Translations under genes and position numbers: made by a program
The notes under the pieces: generated by a model
Databases searched by the model: none
What the model was told of the DNA's origin: nothing
Seen by the model: the letters and a program-made list of their open reading frames with translations, nothing else
Source: Jannaschia pohangensis
GTDB lineage: Bacteria; Pseudomonadota; Alphaproteobacteria; Rhodobacterales; Rhodobacteraceae
Length of the DNA: 64,000 nt
Direction of reading: 5' to 3'
NCBI RefSeq assembly: GCF_900113875.1
Contig: NZ_FORA01000001.1
Coordinates: forward strand, 1,054,001 to 1,118,000
In this document: positions 43,049 through 52,716 of the stretch, piece by piece
Layout: every line of letters starts with the position of its first letter
How positions within the stretch are numbered: the stretch's first letter is position 1

Positions 43049-44596
43049 ATGAGCCCGATGATGTCCGAGCGTGCACCGCCCGCCATAGCCCCCGTGGTCT
43101 CCATGGACGCGATCACCAAGACGTTTCCGGGGGTCCGGGCGCTCGACCAGGTGCGGCTCGACCTCTATCCCGGCCAGGTGACCGCCCTCGTGGGCGAGAA
43201 TGGCGCGGGCAAATCCACAACGGTCAAGATCCTGACCGGCATCTACCACCCCGATGGTGGCACGATCCGGATCGACGATGCGCCCGTCACCTTCGCCGGG
43301 CCAAATGACGCCTCGGCCGCGGGTATCACGGCGATTCATCAGGAAACCGTCCTGTTCGACGAGCTTTCGGTGGCCGAGAACATCTTCATCGGCCATGCGC
43401 CCCGCACCCGCCTGGGCCTGATCGACCGGGCCGCGATGCACCGCGATGCCGCCGCCCTTCTGGCCGAGATCGGCGCCCCCTTCGGCACCCATACCCCGCT
43501 GCGCGACCTCGGCATCGCCAACAAGCACCTTGTGGCGATTGCCCGCGCCCTGTCCGTCGATGCCCGCGTCGTCATCATGGACGAGCCGACGGCGGCCCTG
43601 TCCCACAAGGAGATCGAGGAGCTCTATGAGCTGGTCGAGACACTGAAGTCGCAAGGCAAGGCCATCCTCTTCATCAGTCACAAGTTCGACGAGATCTTCC
43701 GCATCGCCGACCGCTTCACCGTGTTCCGCGACGGGGCCTTCGTGGCCGACGGCATGATCGCCGACATCACCGAAGATGCGCTGGTTTCCATGATGGTGGG
43801 CCGGTCCGTGAACCAGATCTTTCCCGCGCGCAGCGCCCTCGTGGGCGAGGACGTGTTGCAGGTCGTGGGCTATGATCACCCGACCGAATTCGCCGACATC
43901 GGCTTCACCCTTCGGCGCGGCGAAATCCTGGGGTTCTACGGCCTTGTCGGCGCGGGCCGGTCGGAATTCATGCAGTCGCTGTTCGGGATCACCAAGCCGA
44001 GCAAGGGCGTCTGCAAGATCAATGGTCGGATCAGCGTCATCCGCTCCCCCGCCGACGCCGTGGCCGCCGGGATCGTCTATGTCCCCGAGGACCGGGGCAA
44101 GCAGGGGGCGATCATCGGCCTGCCGATCTTCCAGAACATCACCCTCCCGTCTCTTGGCCGCACGTCGCGGTCAGGGTTCCTGAAGCTGGCCGAAGAATTC
44201 AGGCTGGCCCGCGAATACGCCGAACGCCTCGACCTGCGGGCGGCGTCGCTGGATCAGGACGTGGGGAACTTGTCGGGCGGCAACCAGCAGAAGGTGGTAA
44301 TCGCCAAGTGGCTGGCCACGCAGCCGCAGGTCATCATCCTGGACGAGCCGACCAAGGGCATCGACATCGGGTCCAAGGCCGCCGTCCATGACTTCATGGC
44401 CGAACTGGCGGCGCAGGGCCTGTCGGTCATCATGGTCAGCTCGGAAATCCCCGAGGTCATCGGCATGTCCGACCGCGTCATCGTCATGCGGGATGGACGC
44501 ATCGCGGCAGAGCTTTCGGGCGACGCCTTGACCCCCGAAACGCTGGTCCGGCACGCCGCGGGCATCACCGCCGCCCCCGAATTGCAGGAGGCCTAG
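43049..44596 (+). CDS. rhaT: Rhamnose ABC transporter ATP-binding protein, two ABC domains
   Basis: A roughly 515-residue CUT2 ATPase with two ABC domains. The first has Walker A GENGAGKSTTVKIL and Walker B VVIMDEPTAALS; the second has a degenerate P-loop region (GLVGAGRSEFMQSLFG), signature LSGGNQQKVVIAKW and Walker B VIILDEPTKGID. It powers RhaPQ. The start is uncertain: ATGs at 43049, 43058 and 43061 and a GTG at 43007 are all in frame with no strong Shine-Dalgarno. rhaP follows after three bases. Confidence 0.93.
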   Translation: MSPMMSERAPPAIAPVVSMDAITKTFPGVRALDQVRLDLYPGQVTALVGENGAGKSTTVKILTGIYHPDGGTIRIDDAPVTFAGPNDASAAGITAIHQETVLFDELSVAENIFIGHAPRTRLGLIDRAAMHRDAAALLAEIGAPFGTHTPLRDLGIANKHLVAIARALSVDARVVIMDEPTAALSHKEIEELYELVETLKSQGKAILFISHKFDEIFRIADRFTVFRDGAFVADGMIADITEDALVSMMVGRSVNQIFPARSALVGEDVLQVVGYDHPTEFADIGFTLRRGEILGFYGLVGAGRSEFMQSLFGITKPSKGVCKINGRISVIRSPADAVAAGIVYVPEDRGKQGAIIGLPIFQNITLPSLGRTSRSGFLKLAEEFRLAREYAERLDLRAASLDQDVGNLSGGNQQKVVIAKWLATQPQVIILDEPTKGIDIGSKAAVHDFMAELAAQGLSVIMVSSEIPEVIGMSDRVIVMRDGRIAAELSGDALTPETLVRHAAGITAAPELQEA

Positions 44597-44599
44597 GTC

Positions 44600-45580
44600 A
44601 TGGCCCGCTTCATTCCCGTTCGCGAAACCATCCTGGCGGGGGCCATCGGCCTTCTGCTGGTCCTTGTCGCATCCCGCTTCCCGGGCTTCGTGGCCCCCGG
44701 CAACCTGGCCAATGTGTTAAACGATACCGCCCCGCTCATCATCCTGGCCCTGGGGCAGATGGTGGTGATCCTGACCCGCTGCATCGACCTGTCGGTGGCC
44801 GCGAACCTGGCGCTGACCGGCATGGTGGTGGCGATGATCAATGTCGCCATGCCGGACCTGCCGATCCCGGTGATCCTGGCGATTGCCGTGACCCTCGGCG
44901 CGCTGATGGGGGCGATCAACGGCATCCTCGTGTGGAAACTCGCCATTCCGCCCATCGTCGTCACCTTGGGCACCATGACGATCTTCCGGGGCATCATCTT
45001 CCTGATCTCCGACGGCAAATGGGTGAACAGCCACGAGATGAGCCCCGCCTTCACCGCCTTTCCGCGCGCTGTGATCCTGGGCCTTCCCGTCCTGTCCTGG
45101 GCGGCCATCGTCACGGTGATCGTCTTCGCGCTGATGATGGCGCGCACCCCGCTCGGGCGGTCGATCTTTGCCGTGGGCGGCAATCCTCATGCCGCCGTCT
45201 ATACCGGCATCGACGTGGGCCGGACGCAGTTTCTGGCCTTCGTGATCTCGGGCGCGCTTGCCGGGCTGACCGGATACCTCTGGGTGGCGCGCTATGCCGT
45301 GGCCTACGTCGACATCGCGGGCGGGTTCGAGCTTGAGGTCGTGGCCGCCTGCGTCATCGGCGGCATCTCCATCGCGGGGGGCATCGGATCGGTCGGAGGC
45401 GCGGTTCTGGGCGCGATCTTCCTTGGGGTGGTCAAGAACGCCCTGCCGGTCATCAACATCTCGCCCTTCTGGCAGCTGGCCATCTCGGGCAGCGCGATCC
45501 TGATCGCGGTCGCGTTCAACGCCCGGGCCGGCCGCTCCAAGGGACGGATCATCCTCAAATCCGCCGAGGCCTCTTCATGA
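44600..45580 (+). CDS. rhaP: Rhamnose ABC transporter permease 1
   Basis: A 326-residue CUT2 permease with about nine membrane helices and the motif LALGQMVVILTRCIDLSVAA NLAL; the later segment EVVAACVIGGISIAGGIGSV GGAVLGAI is the usual cytoplasmic coupling region. It pairs with RhaQ to form the membrane channel. Stop overlaps the rhaQ start by four bases (ATGA). Confidence 0.94.
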   Translation: MARFIPVRETILAGAIGLLLVLVASRFPGFVAPGNLANVLNDTAPLIILALGQMVVILTRCIDLSVAANLALTGMVVAMINVAMPDLPIPVILAIAVTLGALMGAINGILVWKLAIPPIVVTLGTMTIFRGIIFLISDGKWVNSHEMSPAFTAFPRAVILGLPVLSWAAIVTVIVFALMMARTPLGRSIFAVGGNPHAAVYTGIDVGRTQFLAFVISGALAGLTGYLWVARYAVAYVDIAGGFELEVVAACVIGGISIAGGIGSVGGAVLGAIFLGVVKNALPVINISPFWQLAISGSAILIAVAFNARAGRSKGRIILKSAEASS

Positions 45581-46581
45581 CCGACACCGCCGCCCCGCAC
45601 CGCCATGTGCCCGACCGCCTGCAGAGCCGCGCCACCCGCGTGTTCCGCAGTTGGGAGGCGCTGCTTCTGGCCGTGGCCATCGCCATCTTCGTGGTCAACA
45701 GCTTCGCCTCGCCCTATTTCCTGAATGCCTGGAACCTGAGCGACGCGACCTTCAACTTCACCGAAAAGGCCATGATCGCCTTCGCCATGGCGCTCCTGAT
45801 CATCGCCGGAGAGATCGACCTGTCGGTCGCCTCGATCATCGCGCTGGCCAGCACCGCCATGGGCCTTGCCGTGCAATATGGGGCGGGCACCCCGGAACTG
45901 GTCGTTATCGGGCTGATGGTCGGCCTGCTGTGCGGGGCCTTCAACGCGGTCTTCGTCACCGTCCTCGGCCTGCCGTCCATCGTGGTGACCATCGGCACCA
46001 TGAGCCTGTTTCGCGGCATCAGCTTCATCATCCTGGGCGATGATGCCTTCCGCGGCTATCCCGCCAGTTTCTCCTGGTTCGGACAGGGCTACATCTGGTG
46101 GGTCTTCACGGTCGAAATGGCGCTCTTCGCCCTGATCGCCGTGATCTACGGGGTGCTTCTGCACAAGACGAACTTCGGACGCGCGGTCTATGCCATCGGC
46201 AACAACCCGACCGGCGCGCTCTTCAGCGGGATCCGCGTGCAGCGGGTCAAGTTCATCCTGTTCCTGCTGACGGGCCTGATGTCGGGGGTCGCGGCGATCT
46301 GCCTGACGTCGCGCCTGGGCTCCACCCGCCCCAGTATCGCCACCGGCATGGAGCTCGAGGTGGTGACGATGGTCGTCCTGGGCGGCGTCAACATCCTGGG
46401 CGGATCGGGGTCGATCCCCGGGGTCGTCATCGCGGCCTTTGTCATGGGGCTGGTCACCTTCGGCCTGGGCCTGTTGAACGTGCCCGGCATCGTCATGTCG
46501 ATCTTCATCGGCCTGCTGCTGATCGGGGTCATCGCCCTGCCCCGTCTCTGGACGATGGTCGCCAACCGGAGGTCCGCATGA
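45577..46581 (+). CDS. rhaQ: Rhamnose ABC transporter permease 2
   Basis: A 334-residue CUT2 permease: [20 protein letters not shown] is the signature helix, and [26 protein letters not shown] the coupling region. It resembles RhaP only in general fold, as expected for a heterodimeric channel. It overlaps rhaP and rhaU by four bases each, indicating tight translational coupling along the operon. Confidence 0.94.
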   Translation: MTDTAAPHRHVPDRLQSRATRVFRSWEALLLAVAIAIFVVNSFASPYFLNAWNLSDATFNFTEKAMIAFAMALLIIAGEIDLSVASIIALASTAMGLAVQYGAGTPELVVIGLMVGLLCGAFNAVFVTVLGLPSIVVTIGTMSLFRGISFIILGDDAFRGYPASFSWFGQGYIWWVFTVEMALFALIAVIYGVLLHKTNFGRAVYAIGNNPTGALFSGIRVQRVKFILFLLTGLMSGVAAICLTSRLGSTRPSIATGMELEVVTMVVLGGVNILGGSGSIPGVVIAAFVMGLVTFGLGLLNVPGIVMSIFIGLLLIGVIALPRLWTMVANRRSA

Positions 46582-46895
46582 CATCGCGCCACGTCTTTCG
46601 GATGCGCCTGAACGACGGCATGGCCGATGAATACCGGCGCCGTCACGATGCCATCTGGCCCGAGTTGGTGACCCTGCTGCAGGAGGCGGGGGTCAGCGAC
46701 TACAGCATCCACCTCGACACCGAAACCGGCCTGTTGATCGGCGTGCTGGAGCGGACCGAGGATCACCGCATGGACAGCCTGCCCGACCATCCCGTGATGC
46801 AGAAATGGTGGGCGCATATGGCCGACATCATGGAGACCGGCCCCGACAACGCCCCGGTCGCCGTGCCGCTCCCCCGTCTGTTCCACATGCCATGA
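46578..46895 (+). CDS. rhaU: L-rhamnose mutarotase
   Basis: A 105-residue protein interconverting the anomers of L-rhamnose so that the isomerase receives the right form. Family segments: [24 protein letters not shown] and [21 protein letters not shown], with the active-site His and paired Trp. Its ATG at 46578 overlaps the rhaQ stop, and its stop overlaps the rhaK start. Also called rhaM in other species. Confidence 0.93.
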   Translation: MTSRHVFRMRLNDGMADEYRRRHDAIWPELVTLLQEAGVSDYSIHLDTETGLLIGVLERTEDHRMDSLPDHPVMQKWWAHMADIMETGPDNAPVAVPLPRLFHMP

Positions 46896-48313
46896 CCGAC
46901 CTGCGCCACGTCGCCGTCATCGACATCGGCAAGACCAATGCCAAGCTGGCCCTGGTCGACATGGCCACGCTGACGGAAATCGCCGTGGTCACCCGGCCCA
47001 ACACGGTCCTGCCCGGTCCGCCCTGGCCGCATTTCGATACCGAAGGGCATTGGGCCTTCCTCCTTGATGCGCTCAAGACCTTTCACCGCGAATACGGCGT
47101 CGATGCCATCTCGGTGACGACCCACGGGGCGAGCGTCGCGCTGCTGGACCATCATGGCGATCTGGCCGCGCCGATCCTCGATTACGAGCATCCGATCCCC
47201 CCGGAGATCGCCGCCGCCTATGACGCCCTTCGCCCGGCCTTCGACCGGACCGGGTCGCCGCGACTGGCAGGCGGGCTCAATGTCGGCGCGCAGCTTCACT
47301 ACCAGTTCGCCCAAGTCGCCGACCTGCGCGCCCGCACCGCGCATATCGTCGGCTATCCGCAATACTGGGGCCATCGCCTGACCGGAGTGGCGGCAAACGA
47401 CGTGACCTCCATCGGGAGCCACACCGACCTGTGGGAGCCGCGGTCGGGTCACCTTTCGACCCTGCCCGCCCGCCTTGGCGTGGCCGACAAGATCGCCCCG
47501 GTCCGCAAATCCGGCGATATCCTGGGCACGCTGCGGCCCGACATCGCCGGGACCACAGGCCTGTCCACCGCCACGCCGGTCGTGTGCGGCATCCACGATT
47601 CCAATGCCTCGCTCTATCCGCATCTGATGATGCAGCAGGGGCCGTTCTCCGTCGTCTCGACCGGGACCTGGGTGATCGTGATGACCATGCCGGGGGCGGA
47701 GGTCTCGCTCGATCCGGCGCGCGATACCCTGATCAACGTCAACGCCCTAGGCGACCCCGTCCCCTCGGCCCGGTTCATGGGAGGGCGGGAGTTCGAGGTG
47801 ATCCAGGGAGGCCATCCCTTTGCGGCCCGACCGGAGGACGCGCAGGCGGTTCTGGCGGGCGAGGTGATGCTGCTCCCTGCGGTCGAGCCGTCGACCGGTC
47901 CCTTTCAGGGCCAGCCCATGCGCTGGCACGGGCCGGAGCCCGCCGCCGGGTCAGGCCCCCGCGCCGTCGCCCTGTCGTGGTATCTGGCACTGATGACGCG
48001 CGAATGCCTGACGCTGACAGGTGCCACCGGCCCGACCATCGTCGAAGGCCCTTTCGCGCGGAACCCGCACTACCTCGCCATGCTGTCGGCAGCGGCAGGC
48101 AGACCCGTCCTTCGCAGCCAATCCACCACCGGCACCAGCATCGGCGCGGCCCTGCTGTTCGGCGGCGCAAAGGCCCTGACGCTCCCCGACACCATCGCCC
48201 CGGCAGACGATGCGACTGACCTTCGCCGCTATGCCGACACCTGGACCCGTCGCGCCAACGCGGATCGCCACAAACCAAACCCTGGTATTGATGGTGCACC
48301 CACGCGGCATTGA
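46892..48313 (+). CDS. rhaK: Rhamnulokinase-type FGGY sugar kinase
   Basis: A 473-residue FGGY kinase phosphorylating L-rhamnulose (or L-rhamnose, as discussed for Rhizobium). ATP/Mg motif [20 protein letters not shown], substrate region [38 protein letters not shown] with catalytic Asp, and ATP-binding [10 protein letters not shown]. The last about 20 residues (after [14 protein letters not shown]) do not look like the family and may be run-on into non-coding sequence. Last gene of rhaRSTPQUK. Confidence 0.92.
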   Translation: MTDLRHVAVIDIGKTNAKLALVDMATLTEIAVVTRPNTVLPGPPWPHFDTEGHWAFLLDALKTFHREYGVDAISVTTHGASVALLDHHGDLAAPILDYEHPIPPEIAAAYDALRPAFDRTGSPRLAGGLNVGAQLHYQFAQVADLRARTAHIVGYPQYWGHRLTGVAANDVTSIGSHTDLWEPRSGHLSTLPARLGVADKIAPVRKSGDILGTLRPDIAGTTGLSTATPVVCGIHDSNASLYPHLMMQQGPFSVVSTGTWVIVMTMPGAEVSLDPARDTLINVNALGDPVPSARFMGGREFEVIQGGHPFAARPEDAQAVLAGEVMLLPAVEPSTGPFQGQPMRWHGPEPAAGSGPRAVALSWYLALMTRECLTLTGATGPTIVEGPFARNPHYLAMLSAAAGRPVLRSQSTTGTSIGAALLFGGAKALTLPDTIAPADDATDLRRYADTWTRRANADRHKPNPGIDGAPTRH

Positions 48314-48805
48314 AGAGCAGTTTCGACCAATGCCGCAAAGTCGTCATTGCAACGCAACCTTCTGAAAACAGGCCAGCAGGTTTCATCACTTGCCGCCTGA
48401 CAGGTCGCCCTGCCACCTTGGCGGCCAGATGGGTAAGGCTCTCTGCCCCGGCGCACGCACCCGGTCAAAAAAGGGGTTCGGGATGACTGCCAAAGCGCCT
48501 TGTGAAAGCTATTGCGGCCCTTTGTATCGATCGGGCGTCGGACTTCCCTACCGATCCCGGCAGCGTAAAGACCTCAACAATCACAGGCAGGAACGCGTGG
48601 CTTCCTCCATGTTCAGCACCGTAGACCACTCGAATGGTAAAGATCACTGAAGGCGGAAAACGCACCTTCGCTGCAATATGCGTGGATGCCCGTTGTGCGG
48701 ACAAAGCCGCCGTTTGATAAGCAAATGCCAATGTCCGTTCTCTGGCATCTGCTTCTAACGCAAGCCCCGATCAAACTTGGTGATTGCCCGCATAGATGCA
48801 GTGTT
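48314..48805. other. 492-bp stretch without a recognisable gene
   Basis: No frame here has protein-like sequence or a good start. GCGGCATT (48304-48311) and AATGCCGC (48329-48336) form an inverted repeat at the rhaK stop that may end the rha transcript, though no T-run follows. The rest looks like eroded sequence, consistent with the decay seen just to the right (truncated gene, dead insertion sequence). Confidence 0.5.
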
Positions 48806-49099
48806 TCACCACCTTCTTTCCAATAGAGCTTCAGCTTCCGATGGAGAAATCGCGTCCAGGCGTGCCAGCACGATGTCGTAGTCTCTATAGTGATCTTCGA
48901 CAAAGAATGTTTGTGGTGACGCCTCAATCAGCATTTCGCGTTCCTCTGATGGAACATCCAGAAAGACGATAGTGTCGTCTTCTATTCTAGTCCGGGTCAA
49001 TAGTCGCTTACGAACCTTGAGTGACGGCTCGCCATACGAGATGTCTTCTGCAACTTCGGGCCACTTCAGCGCAATCTCGACAACATCCAGCCATCGCAT
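48806..49099 (-). CDS. MmcQ/YjbR family protein
   Basis: A 97-residue protein of the MmcQ/YjbR (DUF419) family: VVEIALKWPEVAEDISYGEP SLKVRKR and FFVEDHYRDYDIVLARLDAI SPSEAEALLERRW. The fold resembles a CyaY-like DNA-binding domain, but function is not established. It is slightly shorter than typical (about 110-120). It lies three bases behind the truncated VOC gene on the same strand. Confidence 0.85.
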   Translation of the reverse strand: MRWLDVVEIALKWPEVAEDISYGEPSLKVRKRLLTRTRIEDDTIVFLDVPSEEREMLIEASPQTFFVEDHYRDYDIVLARLDAISPSEAEALLERRW

Positions 49100-49102
49100 C
49101 GC

Positions 49103-49281
49103 TCACTCCTGATAGCTTTCTTGGATCGAAATCCACCATATAGTGCCGTTGCCATCTGCGACGCCACCACGGTAGTCGCCATCGCCCGACCGTGTCATCT
49201 CCTGCACGATTTGTGCGCCTGCATTGATCGCTCTATCAATTACTGCATCTGCATTGCTGACATAAACATGCACATTTGCCT
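49103..49281 (-). pseudogene. VOC/glyoxalase-family protein, C-terminal remnant
   Basis: The last about 59 codons of a PhnB-like vicinal-oxygen-chelate protein: KANVHVYVSNADAVIDRAIN AGAQ and GGVADGNGTIWWISIQ, matching the usual YGDRxGxVxDPxGxxWxI ending. The frame is cut at the left end of the IS3-family element, and no N-terminal half is found on the other side of it, so the gene has lost its start. Confidence 0.8.
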
Positions 49282-49346
49282 TGACCTGCTCCCCTGAAAA
49301 GCCCCCGGTTTGAGGTGAGCCTGTTCTCCGACAGAGGAGACCGACG

Positions 49347-49613
49347 ATGAAGAGAAGCCGTTTCAGCGAAGAGCAGATCATCTCGATCCTGATGCAGCAG
49401 GAGCGCGGCGTTGCGACGGCGGAGCTGTGCCGCGAGCACGGGATCAACTCGGCGACGTTCTACAAGTGGAAGGCGAAGTTCGGCGGGCTCGAAGTCTCGG
49501 ATGCCCGTAGGCTGAAGGCGCTCGAGGATGAGAACGCAAAGCTGAAGAAGCTGTTGGCCTAGCAGATGTTGGACAACGCGATGCTGCGAGACGTTGCAGC
49601 GAAAAAATGGTGA
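49347..49613 (+). pseudogene. IS3-family transposase OrfA, internal stop
   Basis: HTH protein of the IS3 family: MKRSRFSEEQIISILMQQER, TAELCREHGINSATFYKWKA KFGG and a leucine-zipper-like end. A TAG at 49560-49562 interrupts the frame where relatives continue (L-A-stop-QMLDNAMLRDVAAKKW). An A6 run at 49602-49607 is the likely -1 frameshift site that would join OrfA to OrfB in an intact copy. Confidence 0.85.
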
Positions 49614-50355
49614 CGCCCGCGGCCATGCGGGAGGCCGTGGCGGCAGAGCGCCGTCGGTTCGGCTATCGGCGCGTGCATGTGATGCTGGAACGGCAGGGCT
49701 GGCAGGTGAACCAGAAGAAGTTACGGCGGCTCTATCGCGAGGAGAAGCTACAGGTGAGGAAGCGTGGCGGCCGGAAGCGCGCTCTGGGGACACGGCGACC
49801 GATGCTGGTGCCCGAGCGGCCCAACGAGCGCTGGAGCCTCGATTTCGTCTCGGACGCCTTCACCGACGGGCGCAGGTTCCGGGTGCGGGCCATCGTGGAT
49901 GACTTCAGCCGGGAATGCCTGGCACTGGTCGCGGATACGTCTCTCTCGGGGCGCCGTGTCACACGCGAACTGACAGCGGTCATGGCGCGGAGAGGACGGC
50001 CCAGAACGATTGTCAGCGACAGTGGCACGGAACTGACCAGTATGGCCGTGCTCCGATGGTGCCGAGAGACCCGCATCGACTGGCACTATATCGCGTCCCA
50101 CTGCCCGGCAGGGTCATGCGAAGCGTGATCCCGAGAGGGGGCAAACCGATGTAGAACGGTTTTATTGAGAGCTTCAATGGCAGCTTCCGCGATGAGCTTC
50201 TCAACGAAATGCTGTTCTCGTCGCTGGCTGAGGCCCGCGAGAAAATCACAGCCTGGAAGGAGGACTACAACCGTCAAAGACCCCACTCATCCCTCGGCAA
50301 CCTGACGCCCGAGGCATTTGCAACGAAATCGAGACTGGAAACCCAGGCCGCATGA
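49607..50355 (+). pseudogene. IS3-family transposase OrfB, disrupted
   Basis: DDE integrase-core protein: ERRRFGYRRVHVMLERQGWQ, then RWSLDFVSDAFTDGRRFRVR AIVDDFSRE and SDSGTELTS hold the first two Asp residues. About 43 bases (50096-50138) replace the expected few bases between IDWHYIA and GKPM, shifting the frame, and the next conserved codon (normally Gln in PMQNGF) is TAG. The end with the catalytic Glu (GFIESFNGSFRDELLNE) is still readable. The transposase is inactive. Confidence 0.88.
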
Positions 50356-50432
50356 GGCCAGAAATCAATCGACGGATTCTCCCAAAGGCTGGAGGGAAGT
50401 CGGGTCTCAGGTCAGATCTTATCCAGGATTTC

Positions 50433-50449
50433 TGGTGCCCCCACACGGA
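50433..50449. repeat. Left attachment-site repeat of island 2
   Basis: These 17 bases are identical to 60327-60343, the 3' end (CCA, discriminator, acceptor and part of the T arm) of the minus-strand tRNA-Thr. Similarity ends after this. It marks the chromosomal edge of the island, only 18 bases from the IS3-family element. Confidence 0.85.
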
Positions 50450-50563
50450 ACCAAGATACTGTATTTATTTGTTTTTCACCGCCTCACTCTACCCCCTATC
50501 CCCCCATAATTATTGCGCTTCGTGTCCTGTTCCGTCTTCCCCTGTCCGCCCGCATCTACTAAG

Positions 50564-50586
50564 CTAGGGTGGATATTTAGGGGGAT
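50564..50586. repeat. Left copy of a 23-bp repeat near both island ends
   Basis: The 23 bases match 60247-60269 with one mismatch. The unit is itself a doublet: TAGGGTGGAT then TAGGGGGAT with a 13-base period. It lies six bases before the integrase start and about 115 bases inside the left attachment repeat. Likely integrase arm-type site or integrase promoter site. Confidence 0.7.
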
Positions 50587-50591
50587 ACAGA

Positions 50592-51787
50592 ATGCGGGCG
50601 AGGAACAGGCTTTCCTCACAATTTCTCAAATCCGCGCCCGTGGGGAAGCACTGCGATGGGGCGGGGCTTTGGCTGATCAAGCGAGACGATGGTGGGGCGC
50701 AGTGGGTGCTGCGCGTTACCGTCCACGGCAGACGGCGCGAAATGGGCCTGGGCGGCTTTCCTTTGCTGTCTCTGGCAGAGGCGCGCAAGCTGTCCGACCG
50801 CTGGCGTAAGATGGCGGCGGCGGGCCGCGACCCGATTTAGGAACGTGAAGCGGCCCAGCGGGCTGCACGGCGTGAAGATATCACGCTTGCTATCTTGACC
50901 ACCGATGCGTTCGAGGCGCGCAAGGCGGAACTCAAGGGAGATGGAACGGCGGGGCGGTGGCTTTCGCCGTTGAACATTCACGTTCTGCCGAAGCTCGGGC
51001 GCGTGCCAGTGACGGACCTCGATCAACGCGATATTCGCGACACGTTAGCCCCCATTTGGCACACCAAGGCCGACACGGCGCGCAAGGCGCTCAACCGGCT
51101 ATCTCTGGTGCTGCGCCACGCGGCGGCGCTGGGCCTAGATGTGGATTTGCAGGCAACCGAAAAGGCGAAGGCTCTTCTTGGCAAATCGCGTCACGTACCG
51201 AAGAACAACCCGTCAATGGCTTGGCAGGATGTGCCAAACTTCTATTCCAGCCTTGAAGAGCCGACGCTAACGCACCTCGCCATGCGCTTGCTCATTCTCA
51301 ATCCCGGCGTGCGCTCGAAACCGCTGCCCATATCAACCTCGATCAAATCTACGGCGACGTATGGACGGTGCCCGGCGAAGACATGAAAGGCCGCAAGGGC
51401 AGAACGCCTGCTTATCGCGTGCCGCTTTCGTCGGAGGCGCAGCGCGTCATTGATCTGGCACGACCGCATGCCCGAAACGGGTTTTTGTTTCCCAACACTC
51501 GCGGCGGCGTGATTAGCGACATGACCCTTTCGCGGCATATGGAACGGCGCGGCTTGGAAGCGCGCCCACACGGCTTTAGGGCAAGCCTTCGCACATGGCT
51601 GGCCGAAGCGACAGACGCGCCGCACGAAGTGGCCGAAGGGATGCTGGCGCACGTGGTGGATGGAAGCGTGGTCCGGGCCTGTCGGCGCACCGATTACCTT
51701 GAGCAGCGCGCAAAGATGGCAGAGCGCTGAGCGGATTACATGACCGGTGGCTCTGCGCAGGCCGTGAAGCTGGTGGAGGCAGTCTGA
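50592..51787 (+). pseudogene. Tyrosine integrase, inactivated by several mutations
   Basis: P4-type integrase remnant: N-terminal DUF4102-like domain (KHCDGAGLWLIKRDDGGAQW), core domain, and catalytic HGFRASLRTWLAE. Four lesions are visible: TAG at 50838-50840 (GRDPI-stop-ERE, probably a Gln codon); a one-base frameshift near 51325 between GVRSKPLP and INLDQIYGDVWTVPGED; the nucleophile position reads VRACRRTDY where relatives have RAYRR(S/T)D, Tyr to Cys; and a TGA at 51729-51731 where the conserved Trp of ERWADYMTG is expected. The old stop at 51785-51787 overlaps the next gene's ATG. Confidence 0.9.
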
Positions 51788-52446
51788 TGAAGCGTGCAGC
51801 GGCGATTGGCGGCAACGCGCTATGGGCTGGAGAGACTGAACCGCCAATCTCACGTGAAGCGGCAGGGACAGAATTTGGCGCTGAGATATCCACAGAAGCT
51901 TGGTCGATAATCCGCTCCGCCTATGTTAAGCACGCCTTTAGATTGCAAGACTTGGAAGGAACGCGAGACAATAAAAACCCCAACGACACACGGGGTTGGG
52001 GCAGGCGGAAGAGAAAGGCCGTCACGGAATTGAACGCTGCACTAAAAGGTTGTGCCGCCATAAACCGCGAATTTCTAGATGAGGCAGATGAACTCTACTC
52101 GATGGCGACAGGCGGAAACGCGCATTCTTACGATCTGCGTCGGAGGTTAGAAAGCGTTCATGATGAACTTACGAACATTTTAACAGTTATCGAGCGCGCT
52201 GAACCTTTGAGCCGTGAAATACCCTCGGAAGCTGATAGCCGAAGGGAACTAGCGCGCGATGTTTTTGCGGCTTTGGAAAGCGCTGGTGCGAATCTTTCAA
52301 ACGGTTGGACGTTAAGCCAGGCCAACCCAAGTCACGCTGACTTAACCGGATTCGAAAAGCTGATTGAACTGCTAGAAATTCACACTGGCGACACGCCAGA
52401 GGCAAACGCAAAATGGCTCCGCGAGGCGCTGGCACAAAGAAGGTGA
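51787..52446 (+). CDS. Hypothetical island protein (219 aa)
   Basis: A 219-residue soluble, mostly helical protein starting MKRAAAIGGNALWAGETEPP. Charged helices dominate residues 85-145 (EFLDEADELYSMATGGNAHS, then RLESVHDELTNILTVIERAE). Its ATG overlaps the ancestral integrase stop, so it was coupled to the integrase, the same relation as the 175-aa gene behind the island 1 integrase, although the sequences do not look related. Lower GC than the host genes. No family recognised. Confidence 0.6.
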   Translation: MKRAAAIGGNALWAGETEPPISREAAGTEFGAEISTEAWSIIRSAYVKHAFRLQDLEGTRDNKNPNDTRGWGRRKRKAVTELNAALKGCAAINREFLDEADELYSMATGGNAHSYDLRRRLESVHDELTNILTVIERAEPLSREIPSEADSRRELARDVFAALESAGANLSNGWTLSQANPSHADLTGFEKLIELLEIHTGDTPEANAKWLREALAQRR

Positions 52447-52532
52447 CGCGGCATCACCAAAGCCCGGCTTAGAGCAGGCGAACGTTTCCCGACATCATCG
52501 CATCATCCAAACCACGAAAGGATGGATGCGAC

Positions 52533-52715
52533 ATGCAAACCTATCTCACCCTCACGGAATTGCGCAGAAAGCTCGGCAATCGCTCACGCAGCGCAATCTA
52601 TGCTGACCTCGCTGCGGGTCGCTTGCCCCAGCCGATCAAGCTGGGGGGCCGCATCTATTGGCCGGAAGGCGATATTGATGCGCACCTGCGCGACTTGAAC
52701 CAACAGGCCACTTGA
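52533..52715 (+). CDS. AlpA-family regulator / excisionase-like protein
   Basis: A 60-residue AlpA-type protein: TYLTLTELRRKLGNRSRSAI YADLAAGRLPQPIKLGGRIY and WPEGDIDAHLRDLNQQ. The MerR-like winged helix and the KLGGR.YW.EGDID pattern are characteristic. In P4-like elements it would activate integrase expression or direct excision; here the integrase is dead, so any remaining role is in gene control. The start follows AAAGGATG. It opens the replication module. Confidence 0.9.
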   Translation: MQTYLTLTELRRKLGNRSRSAIYADLAAGRLPQPIKLGGRIYWPEGDIDAHLRDLNQQAT

Positions 52716-52716
52716 T

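Larger units (their letters stand above)
49282..50414 (+). mobile_element. Decayed IS3-family insertion sequence
   Basis: About 1.13 kb with OrfA and OrfB of an IS3-family transposase. The outer ends share the inverted TGACCTG (49282-49288 and, complemented, 50408-50414), with weaker similarity further in. No target duplication is seen beside the ends. OrfA has an internal stop, and OrfB a small insertion and a stop, so the copy cannot move by itself. Confidence 0.8.

Noticed and set aside
48390-48927. Several 80-100 codon frames on both strands
   Set aside because: No recognisable similarity, poor starts and mutual overlap; treated as eroded non-coding sequence.
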